Shown piece by piece: positions 49,411 through 60,645 of a stretch of DNA of 64,000 nt. The translations under genes were made by a program, and so were the position numbers. The DNA is from Reticulitermes lucifugus. Taxonomy: Eukaryota; Arthropoda; Insecta; Blattodea; Rhinotermitidae. The first letter of the stretch is position 1; each line of letters starts with the position of its first letter. Location of the stretch: positions 63,284-127,283 of the forward strand of contig JAKCWW010000248.1 in NCBI GenBank assembly GCA_026260175.1, given 5' to 3'. Below the pieces are notes generated by a model. That model worked only from the letters and a program-made list of their open reading frames with translations. It was not told the DNA's origin and searched no databases.

Positions 49411-52400
49411 TTACATAAAGTATCAATTCATCTTCTTCGAAACTGCAAACATCTTATACTTACAGCTACAGCTGTTATTTCAAATGCAGCAGAGCGTCTA
49501 ATTTCCTTACAGCTGTAAGACATTGCCATTTTAGAATAACAGAAAGTCAAAGTGGCCCAGACAAAGCATGTGCTGATGGCCACCGAAATATATTCTGAGC
49601 ATTATTCAAATAATATATTTAAAGTATGTCGAACAGATGGGTTTCTGTGTAAGAAACATACTGCTGTACAGCAACACACATTAGGGAAAACACGTCTTGT
49701 ACAGCAATAAATTAGTTTGCTGCAACGCTATTACACAACAGACATGGACAAATATTTCTCTCTGCATTGTATCAAGATTAACAAAATGTTTCAAGTAATA
49801 TTTATAAAGTTTAATTAATTCCACTGTCTTTGTTTTACTGTAAGTTCTTTGTGCAATAAGTTTTTTTGAGCCCACTTTACTCCTTTAAGTTGGGAAAGGA
49901 CCACTCACTCATTCACGAGGACAGTGTTGAAAATATAGTGTGTCCAGAAAGTCACTCCGAGGTTTTAGGACGTCACATGTTGCTGAATATTTTGCAAGTT
50001 GGCAGAAAAAAGAAGTTAAATGAAAGTTAACTAAAATGGCCATGGCAATAACGGTTTCTATTAGTCTCTTTTACGGAAAAATAAAGCTCTAGCTCGTAAC
50101 TTATTTTAGCAAGAAGCAGTTTTCGAATCCCTGTCGACAATAATTCGAGAGCTGGTAATTTCTCCGCTGGACCTTGAACATCTAAACTCATACATTTTTA
50201 TCAAACTTATAATAATTTCTGGTATGTGCCGTCTTTCCTTCAACATCTAAAATTTTGAAAATAATTTTTGTTGGATTCTATCTACATGAAATTCCAAATA
50301 AATAAATAATGCTTACATCTGACAGGTTCTCTTTTGGACTACATTTATTTTACTCTGTGGGAATGCTTGTCATTCAGTCCCACACATGCAACAATATCAG
50401 TAGAAGGCCTCCTAATGTTTTAGCAATTATTCAACACCGACTTTCTTAATTTAGTTTTAGGGGTCTATGAACTACGCTCACGTTGTGATACAGTCATCCG
50501 TTAACTTCCTCTATTAGCTTCAATTACATGCCTTTGCTCAGGACCGCTCTTATTTAGTACAAATTTTCTAATTAACAACTTCATTAAGCAACAATTTTCT
50601 TGAGTTAAAGAACAGTTGTTTCGTACAAAGGATGCTATTAGTTCATATTTCATGATGTAAGGCTGTAAGTGGAATTTCAGAAGCATACTGGCAAGTTCTG
50701 TCGTCGCCTGTTTGCTGACAAGAGTGGGAACAATTTATGAGGCGGTTCAAAGCTGTGAGTTCAAATACTTTAGAAGATACTACAGAGTACAGTAAATCGC
50801 GTTGAACAAGTTAAATACTTGTCGCTTAAAAATAAAGAAATATTTTCTTTCGATAACGCGATTCCACTTTTCGCGGTTAGTGAATATTGGCGTGACACTC
50901 TGGCATACCTGCAAGTAACAGGAGGTATTAAACAAAAAAGAAAATTTGTAGAAGAGCATGGACATCAGTACAAGCTAGTTCTTTCCTTGTAAATGAATGC
51001 AAGGTGAGGACAGGATAATGCATTATATCATCTAATGATTGGTATAAGAGGTGCTGATTTATAAGTAGTGCATAATCACGAAATAGTTCCGAGAATTAAT
51101 TTGGACATCACAGGTAACATTTTCTTAATAAACAAGTGTTAATAAATGGCGTCAAATTTTTAATATGTTACGTTTGTGTTTATATAAATGGAGGGAAAAA
51201 GCGATGAAATAAAAATAAATCAAGGTGCACACCAGCAACATGCTAACTTTTGTCTTTCAATAGGCTTCTATAGATAGAGACGTTCTTGTTTTAACTAAAT
51301 TTAACAATTCTATTATTCAGTTATTGGGAATAATATTTTAGGTGTGGATATTATACACATAAGACGTGGAGGAGTGGCCTCTACCTAACAGTTCCTTTTG
51401 TGCAATTATAAATCAACTGCATGATGGTGGCCAGAAAATAGGCCGAAACACGTCGTAGTATAAAATTAGAATAAAAGATATTCTTGAAGTTTTGTTTTTC
51501 GGAAGGTATAATTACATTGATTTATTTACACATTTTATAAAGTATTGCCGTAATACTTTTATGGAAATAAAAAATTGTTTTACATAATAAAGTACTAAAA
51601 AAACCAAGGACTGGTGTTAATGTCTACACACATTTAACAGTTCTTTGGAACTAAAGAATTCACACTGGTACGGAAATTACAACAGGAAAATTTACTACTT
51701 ATAATGGCAGAGAACAGTTGCTGTCCCTGTGTTCATATGTTGACCGTAATAAAACGAAAAACTAAAAGAACTGAAAGTGCATGAATTCTCCTCCTCGTTG
51801 AGAAGGATGGATAGAGCATGTATATAAAGTAATTATGCTATTTGAGAAATCTTGAGATAATGTATGTTTTCAAAGAAACAAAAAAACTTGTCAAAGAAAA
51901 GAATGTGACACGGTGAGGTAGTGCCTGGAGACTGAATTCTGAATCTGTTATGACAGACGCTAAAGAATGCCAGGTAGGATCGACAAAACTATGAAGGGAA
52001 CACTCTTGATCCTTGTAAATGAAATGAGCTGAAAACTTAACTGGGGTTGACAAAATACTTGTATCCCCAGATATAAGCATTTTAAAACAGAAGTTTCCCC
52101 CTTCCTGCAAACCGTTTCTTCGGAATCAGATCTACGCCAATATTTAACCTTATTTTTAAACAACAGCCCCTATCTTCTTCATTTCCCTTTTATTCATGTT
52201 ACCTACATATGCTCTCTATAAAGTAAAGAACAAGTTCATGTCTGTAATATTCTTCTGCACTTAGACCATTATTACCTTAATCCTCTAAAATTGTGTGAAC
52301 TTTACAGTATCTTCTTTAATTTTTGCCTAATATGCTCTATACATATTTTAGTACACTAAATTTGAAATTAATATTTTACTAAAACTAAACAAGTATCTAA

Positions 52401-53176
52401 TTTAATTTGTGAAGAATAAACAAACATTCTAGAAATAAATATTTTGAAAAATAAGAAAAATTCAGTCAATGAAAAAATAAGGAGAAAGTTAAAACTAATA
52501 AAGATAGTTTACATTGTAAAGAAACGCAAAGCAATCAAGAGACGATAGACCTAATATTCTTAGAGGATACCAAGTTTCTGCTAGCAGAAGCGAAGGATCA
52601 TTACAGCTGGTACAAAAGACCGACAGGTGACTCAGTCCTAAGTCTGAGTCACCTCTGATCGCTAGAACACAGTCGTGCTTGTTAACATATACTATAATAT
52701 TATCCTGAATGTCAAAATGTTATATATTACGGTTTTATAAAATTTAACCACAAAATTTCTGCACAACTTCCTTTTAACCATATCTTATCTGAGTATTAAG
52801 TCTTCTGGGATCGTAAGCCGTGTTGGTCGGTAAATAGGAAGCCACCCCGCCCCCTCTTATCGACGTAATATGCAAATATGTACCGACAGGTACCAGCGTG
52901 GCTATTCTTCTACGGCTGTTTGACCTGAAGTTCTGTCGAAATGTCTGTACCTATTTACCACTGGACACGGAGTCTTGTAAGCCCTCCCCACAATTTCCCC
53001 CTATATTTCACTCTCCGAATAAGTCTATGTGATATGTAAAAGTCAGGAAGTTGATTGTATATAATTCCTAGATTGTCCTCTTAATTAAGTGGGCGTGTCA
53101 ACATCATCATCATTATTCAAAAAATTATATTACATATTTCTTTCTTTTTTCATAGATTTCAGATTGTAAATTACCG
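49411..53176. other. Intergenic F-G
   Basis: Poly(A) candidate at 49706 for gene F. It contains a degenerate hammerhead-like repeat (51420-51458). The rest is AT-rich and I see no gene. The last 20 bases before gene G hold an acceptor-like site. Confidence 0.5.
51420..51458 (+). repeat. Degenerate hammerhead-like motif
   Basis: TGATGG, GGCC/GGCC stem, GAAAC (51445), then ACGTC. Two core positions differ from consensus. Confidence 0.3.
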
Positions 53177-56100
53177 ATGCAGGGGGTTTTGGCACTGCTC
53201 CTCTTAATGGAACTGATGCCTTACTCTGGCTGTGATGCCAAAAACCTTGAACGTGAACGGACGTTGTCCAGAAAAAGACGGTACCTATTTTTTCCACAAG
53301 GAAGCGTTGCTGTGGTAAGGGATTTTATAGTATCACGAATATTAAACGTGTGCGAGACGGAGTGTTAAATTACGAACTGGCCAAAGGTGAAGAGTTTTCA
53401 TTTTTGGTGTGATGATGAAGTTCTCCCTCTTTTTCCTCTTCTAATCCTCTCTCTTCAGCTTTTCTCCTTCTTCTGTTGCAAACATGTTCTTCTTCGTATT
53501 TGTCGCTGTAATTAATAACCCCCTTTTCTCTCCTTCTTTCGCCACTTTCTACACCCATTTCTTTCATTTCTCTTTCTCTCCATATCCTTCTGTGTCCTCA
53601 TCTTTCCCATCTCTACACCTAATCATATATTGAGGAGCTGCGACCGATTTGTTTTTCTTGACATGGAGTCCGTACTTGTTGTATTTTTTAAATCTCCAGA
53701 CAGATAAAATTTGCTCTGCTACTTACCAGATAAAAAGTCTCACATTATTCAAAAACATCAAATCGTCCGTTGTCGCTGATACCTTCACTTAAAGAAACAA
53801 CTCACATTAGACCGTTCTATGGCTCAGGGGGTTAGGAACCGACTTGCCATCCCGAAGAGTCGTATTCAATGCCGGGCGAATCTCTGTAAGAATTATGGTG
53901 GATAAAATATCACTGTGACAGAATTTCTCAAAATACTTCGGTTTCCTCATCTCAGCATTACTCCACCAATGCTTCATAATCATTCACTCATCCATCACCG
54001 ACGTATACAGGGCATACACAAAAGAATGGTGCGGTTTCAAAAGATATTCACTTTTGATACCGCACCATTCTTTTGTGTACGCCCTGTATAATCTCGGCAA
54101 TTGACAGTGCCTTTATATAAAGCATTTAGAAGAATAATATACTCACTGATCGGTAATCATATGGTGCATTTAACCTCACCCTTCTTATCGTTTTGCCTAT
54201 CTACTCGCGCTTTCCTTCTAAACATTTTTTAAAATAAGCTACAGATTAGTAAGTAGAAAAACAGAATTGCTGCATGCTCGGAGTTCTACTGCCATAAAAG
54301 GATATTATGATTTCGTCACTATATACAGACTTGCTGGGGGGACAACTTTTGCGTCCTGCTGAAAAACAAAATCTGACTGCGAAAATAGTGAGAGGTGTAA
54401 ATAAGTTGGAAAACGAAGCTGACCACTCGTCTCCACGTAACGTATTATTTTATAACAAATGAAGTCTATCTGCACTTCCATTTGTTTATGTTATTCGTAC
54501 CCTACATTTGTTATTATTTAGGTTTATCCGACAAATGTTTACATTTGTCGGATAAACCTAAATAATAAATAAAAACTTCCATTTTTATAAGCGCCTTGTT
54601 TGTGTGATGCTTAGAAACAGTATTAACATTTTAACTCAGGTCTACTTTCTTTGTCTTCTTAAAGAAAACTTGCAAAATATTTACTGTGTTACTAAGACTT
54701 GCATTATTTACTTCCTCTTCCTATTATTTTAAATAAATTGCACTTGGAAGGATACTTTTGGTAGTTGTATATTTATAATATTATCCACTCAGAGATATGT
54801 TGATAAATATCTCAAAACTTAGTGATAACTAAGCTGATAAATAACAGAGTAATCTCCAATTCCCTTTATAAATATTTTCAAAAGTTGCACAATTTGTAAA
54901 ATGTTACTTCAGCTAAACCTCTCCTTCGCCACTGCACTGATCTGGGAATACACCAACGCCCCCACCCCTACTTGGAATACCATCTCCGAGGCTGACATAA
55001 ACTTCAATCTGCCCAATGACTCTCTGGTTGCTTTCGGTAAGAAAAATGGCAAAAACAGAAGAGGATCTGCAGGATACTATGACCTACACAGGAGCCAGAG
55101 ACTGGAGCTGTTCCGCAAGATAGAAGGACTGATGGAGCTGTAAGTACTGAGTTATGTTGCTTCGACTAAAATGCTTGATTTATTTGTAGCGTACATTTGG
55201 AGTCGTCATACATCGCCATGTCTATAAGAAACGTCTGTAACAAACTGCCTATCAACGACTGTAACAAATTACCTATCAACGCTGCGTAGCATCCCAGTAT
55301 AGCGAAGATCTCACATAGAAATCCCTTGGGCCGACTCTGATCCCCTGGACATATTTTTATTATATTTGACACGGTATACCTCATAATCATCATAAAACTA
55401 CTATCAAAATTTCAAGTTCATATTTTCATTTTCTGATGATCTATGGTTGCCATAGACAGACAAAACATAGATAGAGAAATGTTTTTTTATATAAATAAAT
55501 TCCACGAAAGTGTTAGAAAAATTTACTAGTCCATAACTTGAGCTAACTTAATCTCATCTATGACCCCTCTCCTATATATTTAAGATCATTGTTACCATTT
55601 TTACCTCAGTTTCATTTAGTCTTCCAAGAAGAAATTTTCATTCAGGGTTTTCCGCTCAAATTTTGTGGGTTCCTTCATACCTCCCACACGTGCTGCATGC
55701 TTTACGCATTCGTTTCCGAATTATTTCTTCTTTCTGCATTCTCGATGCAGATAAATACGGGCGTACTTAAGAAACCGCTTGCTAATTTAAAAAAACCGTA
55801 ATAGGCCTAATTATTCAGCTTTACTAAAAGACGACGGAATTCTTGACCAGCTAAGAGACTGTAAATTTTTTATGAAAAAGAACTGCTTCGTTGAGCTAGT
55901 AATAGATGCATATTTGTAAACAGTCTGAAAAATTAAAAAATAAATACTAATTTTAGTTTTTCTGGTAGTGTGTGCAGATGGACCCAAATTATAGATTGTT
56001 TTCTTCTAGGTACGGGGTTAATGGGCATGACTGCTTCCTTAGAACTCTCTGTGAAGCCCAGCAACGTCTCAAACCGGGAAAATCTTTTGTGGAAGATATT

Positions 56101-57155
56101 CTGTACGTAGTATTTAGGTAAGTTTTGAACTTACAACAGCTAACAACATTCTACGAAATGTACAACTACGTTAAATAAATCTAGATAAATGAAGATTTGT
56201 CGGAAATTCAGCCTGTTGCGGCCCCTTTTAGTCCAATATTAGTAGTATTTTGTTTAATTTTCAGTGTTTGTCTTTAATCTCCCGTACACGTATAAGGAAA
56301 ACCGAAATCGGTAACACAAGTTTAGTCTGCGGAATGTTGCGAATTCAATCATACTTATGTACAGTGCAAAAGGAAATACGCCTAGTTGTGTTATGGTCTC
56401 ATAAACAGAGGTCATTGCGTCTGTGACAAAACTGTGCTCACTTGTAATAATTTGTGAAGTCTGCATCGTTGAAGAAATGTTGCCAAAAATTACTAAAAGA
56501 ATATCCCACCCCATGTCAGCAGTGGAATGCAAAACAAATACACGACAGTGAAACATTTTCGAATGAGACGGCCAGTGCTGAAAAAGGTATGTGAAATCGA
56601 TATCGAAGTTTACGGTTTTGTGGGATGTGACGCGCTAACACTGGATAATTGGTTCCTGGCGTTTCGGAGGAACGTGTCACCTTCATCTTCAAGGGTTCAA
56701 GGACCAGGAAGGATGCCAAAGAATGTTAAGTAGCTGGAATACACAGGCAAGGTCTGACCATCAGTAGGTGGACGGAAAAATGGCGAGCCAATGGAAGGTG
56801 TGGGAGGGGCCTGAGTGTAGAACACATTACACGATGTCTCCACCTACTGTCCTACATCCTACCCTATGTTTCAAAATATGATTTTATTTACATTTTTCAC
56901 ATTCAAGTTATGTATCCAAAAAATAATTCTACTTCAGAAAATAAGTAGCTAGTCATACGTTGAATTAAAGAGGAATATTATAATTAAGTATGAAAATGGC
57001 GTCACTAATGTAAGGTTTCTTGTTTCAGAATTCCTTACGGAAGCGGGGACGAATTTGAAGCAGCGGGATACATGCAACCAAACACTGAGGCTTTCTGCGA
57101 ATCCTTGAGACACAGCTGTCACTTCTCATTATTGAAATATTTGCTTCAAGAGTAA
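53177..57155 (+). CDS. Gene G: DM4/DM12-family secreted protein
   Basis: Coding exons are 53177-53314, 54913-55139, 56010-56117 and 57029-57155, phases 0/2/2, 199 residues. MQGVLALLLLMELMPYSGCD is a strong signal peptide. Exon 1 ends LSRKRRYLFFPQGSVAV. An acceptor-like run (tttttcatag) lies about 20 nt before the ATG. Exon 2 starts LNLSFATALIWEYTNAP, has FNLPNDSLVAFG with a sequon, a lysine/arginine-rich insert, and LHRSQRLELFRKIEGLME. Exon 3 has DCFLRTLCEAQQRLKPGKSF (C-x5-C), and its last codon is split as AG|A. Exon 4 has IPYGSGDEFEAAGYM and FCESLRHSCHFSLLKYLL (C-x6-C). AATAAA at 57283 lies about 130 nt past the stop and immediately before a hammerhead-like repeat. Intron 1 carries a SINE and two palindromic elements. 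Function unknown; secreted by prediction. Confidence 0.92.
53814..54003 (+). mobile_element. SINE (family 4), gene G intron 1
   Basis: It has 'atggctcagggggttaggaa', box B-like 'attcaatgccgggcg', and tail 'attactccaccaatgc ... cactcatccatcacc', shared with the minus-strand copy at 63498. Confidence 0.65.
54004..54090. mobile_element. Palindromic MITE (40-bp arms), gene G intron 1
   Basis: Arms 54004-54043 and 54051-54090 differ at two positions; ends are TATACAGGGC and GCCCTGTATA. The loop is 7 bases. No coding. Confidence 0.85.
54511..54568. repeat. Perfect 27-bp hairpin, gene G intron 1
   Basis: Arms 54511-54537 and 54542-54568 are exactly complementary around a 4-base loop. Confidence 0.9.
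56625..56710 (-). repeat. Degenerate Penelope-like terminal repeat, gene G intron 3
   Basis: On the minus strand it has TTGAAGATGAAGG ... CCTCCGAAACGCC and ends 'gcgcgtcacatccc', like the copy at 42340. Confidence 0.35.
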
Positions 57156-60100
57156 ACTGAATTAATTTCCAGCGACACGTGGAAGGAAAGACAAACGTAA
57201 AGGATTGTATAGTATAGTGCGAAAAGAACTCGCTGCAGAGGAAAGGAGTTAGCTGCTTCCTTGCCCGAAACACAGTCATAAAAATAAATCTGTCAAGTGG
57301 CTGTATTCTTCTTACCACCCTGAAGATGGCCAAATGAGTAGCCGAAACGTCGGTGGTTACTATATAATAAACTTACAATCATACACTCAAGTGCATTTGT
57401 TGGTCTTTTTAAAAATTTTATTTTCTATAGTTTATATCAAATTAAAAATTATTCACGACATATTGAAATGAAATGATTGATAAAATTCATCCTATTTAAA
57501 TATCTTAAACCTGATTCATTTCACATAGGATAAACATGCATTTCATTTTATACCATCCCTTTTCCCAAATTATTATTTTGATTTTCTGTAACTCACTGAA
57601 ACTACAAAAATCTTACAGAATACCTTCGCATGATCACACGACATATCCCACCACTTGAAGGATATCACACTTAAAATGTGTTCCATCTAACGCTAAGTTT
57701 TCGGAGTATTTAAAAAATTCTAAGTATTCTGAGAATTCCATTTTACTTTTAGTAAAAGGAGATATAAAATTTCAAAATCCATAATGTTACCACGCGTTTG
57801 CAGGTGGGACTAAAACTTCTTCATTTAAAATTTTTCAAGATTCAGCATCTCTCATGACAACCGCTTGTCGAAAAGGAAACGTACTCCATTTCAAAACTTG
57901 GCCAAAGAAACTCTGCCCAGTGGGTGCAGTTTTTGTGTATCTGGCTACATAGACTTTCTTCTTCAATGTAGACTTCAATAAAGAAGCAACTTTCAGTTTG
58001 TTCTTACAGTTACACTGAGAACTTTCAAAGAAAGTCATTTATTATGATGGAAGAAACTCTTATACTTTTTAGCCGAAGTGCGGAGTGGTTAACACAAACC
58101 AAAGCTTTGTGCAAACGAGCACAACGGGTCGTCAGTCTCCTTCTGTAGACATTGTAAATAGAAGGTAACGGGGCAAGACCCTCCAGCTATTTGGGTACAC
58201 TTTTCATTGTGCATTTTTCGGACACACCGCGTGTGAATTCATACCAGAGGTCTACGAACTGTAAGTTACGATGCATTATCTTTCTTTGTTCATTGGGCTA
58301 ACTTCTCTGTACCTGCTTAGAAATAATGTAAGTGAAGCTTTAGGAGCATAAGGAACACAAAATCTGAGGCGTGGGACAGTGACATTTCCTGGTACGTACC
58401 ATCTTCAATTCAGAATTCTACCTGCAAGGAACGTAATTCTATGACGTACTATATACTTCTCTATACGCAATACAGCTATTGAAGATTGTGATGTGTAAGT
58501 AGGTGTAGAAGCTTAAAGGGGAAAAGTCTTAATTTTTAGTAGCAATCTACCTAGTCTAGTTCATGGTAAAATTAAAGATAGCTGAAATTAAATAAAAATT
58601 ATGGGCACACAAAATAACTAATATAACGACAACTGAAGAAACTTTAAATTGGATTTTATGCTGATATTGTACTAGCGGCTGATCAGTTGTTATCGTTCTC
58701 CTATATGTATTTGAAGAACACGTGTGGATGGCCCGAACATGTGAATCTGTGACTATAGTTTGCAAGGTCTGTCGTGTCAGTCTAGAATGTGAATGTAAAA
58801 GTTTCGCCACAATATTTACAAAAAAGTGTAGCTTGTGTCTAAACACCAAGTCATTAAGTCAGTTGGAGGAACAGAGGTAAGCTTCCACGCACTTTTGTAT
58901 TGTTTAACAACTTCATATTAGTTACAGTTACAAAACGTCCAATGATATGACGATCAATTAATAACAAATTGACAAATACACCAATACTTCATATTAGTAA
59001 ACATTCTGATATGTTTGGAGGAACTCAAGAAAATCACGAAAACCTCTTTCAATCTCTCCAGTGTGTGGAGAGATATTTTGAGCCGGAACCTTCCAAATAC
59101 AAATTAGGAGCCTGAAGTACTCGACTCTGACATTCACTTCACACATACTCAGACCTGTCTGTTGCTGAAGTGAGTAGTTGAACACATACTTGCCCTGCCA
59201 TTTTACATTCCGGATCCTGGAGTGATATTCACAGGATGTTCAAGAGTTTAGCTTCGTCTGATCCTGACACCACTGGACTCCCTTAATTACCAAATAAGGG
59301 CCAAAACACTTACGGAAAGAACAACAGCGTGACTTGATCGTCACCAATAATGTACAAAATGAAACGGATTGTAAATGGTTAAATGCAATTGCTAAGAATA
59401 TCACTAAAGTCCGTGTAGGAAATCCCTAGAAATGGCGTTTTACTCTTTTCAAGTTTCGTTAATTCCCAACATCAATAAAAATATTTATTATTTACTTGTC
59501 AAAGCAAATTGTTTATATAAAGTTTAATTTGAAAAAAAATTAGTGCGACAGTTTCCGAGGCAGTCATCTTCAGGCAATCATTTATAAGTACTTATTCTAA
59601 AGTATCATATATCAAACAAGTTCACTTATTCTTATAGCATATTTTATAGGTAAAAATGACACCCGACATCTCAGGTGTGGTGAAATATGTTGACATATCC
59701 TTTTGTAAGTAATGAAATTTATACTGCGTTAAGTCCAGAGCTTGAGGTCGACGATCGAAGATAGGACAGATACCGGCTAGTAAGTACTTCTTACACATGT
59801 CAAGATACTGAGAACTTGATGAGAAAGAACACTGGCGAGCTTTTCGTTTTTGTTCTTCCGTTATTCAGAACAAAGTTACAAGTTCTGAAAATTATATTAA
59901 AATATTAACCGTGTTGGTACTAATATTTATTGTCGTTTACAAACTTATTGCAAAATTTTATTTAAAAACACGCGATTTTTTAATGTTAACACGAGGCCAC
60001 TAGTCGGTATCCGCTCTTTAAACTGACCTTCTTGTAAAAACATTGCTCATACTGTTTTTAATGTAACGCACATGACGTCCCCCAAAGCGATAAATAACAA

Positions 60101-60645
60101 GTCATTTCATTGGTCCATCGAGATATATGCAAAATATTTCATAATGCAAGAAATTCCTTTATTTAAACCAGTATAATATTAAGAACGGAACTAGTTCTAA
60201 ACGAAGGCTTTGGTCAGTCAAGCATAAATTTGTCAGGAATGATGCACATTTAACGTACTCTGTTGTGTAAATGGGAAGACTGTAGAAAACTGCGGTCCTA
60301 ATATTGCGACATAAAACTCGCATTATTTATATCTCTTGCCTGACAGATAACCTCAGCTTCAAAATAAACGATATTCTTAAAATAATGGCTGGAACCTGTT
60401 ATAAACTTTTGGATGCAGTAAGAAAGTCGGTGTCGAGGAAATATTTAATAAGTCGTTCCAAAAAAATATTGCGTATCATGTTTCTAACAACATAGAATTA
60501 CGCGTGGATGCATATACTACAATTCCTCTCTTTTCAAAACCACGCACCGTTTCTCTTCTCATAAGCAATTGCAAACCTTGAACTCTGGCTTAAAGAGATA
60601 TTTTCTCTCCACAGATATTATACTGACAAACATTGAGCTACCGGC
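57156..60645. other. Intergenic G-H
   Basis: It begins with the poly(A) signal at 57283 and the hammerhead-like element at 57314-57357. The remainder is AT-rich without a recognised gene. A weak tRNA-like patch near 58070-58145 ('gccgaagtgcggagtggtt') was not strong enough to call. It ends with an acceptor-like site before gene H. Confidence 0.5.
57314..57357 (+). ncRNA. Hammerhead-ribozyme-like motif with complete stems
   Basis: Stem I is ACCACC 57314-57319 with GGTGGT 57352-57357. CTGAAGA fills 57320-57326. Stem II is GGC 57328-57330 with GCC 57341-57343. GAAAC is at 57344-57348 and the cleavage triplet GTC at 57349-57351. All conserved hammerhead core bases are present; an extra T precedes stem II and stem III is minimal. 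It lies just past the poly(A) signal of gene G. Confidence 0.55.

Noticed and set aside
53370-53600. Acidic/basic minus-strand open frame at 53370-53567
   Set aside because: It is the translation of a pyrimidine-rich (TTC/TCT) low-complexity tract in gene G intron 1.
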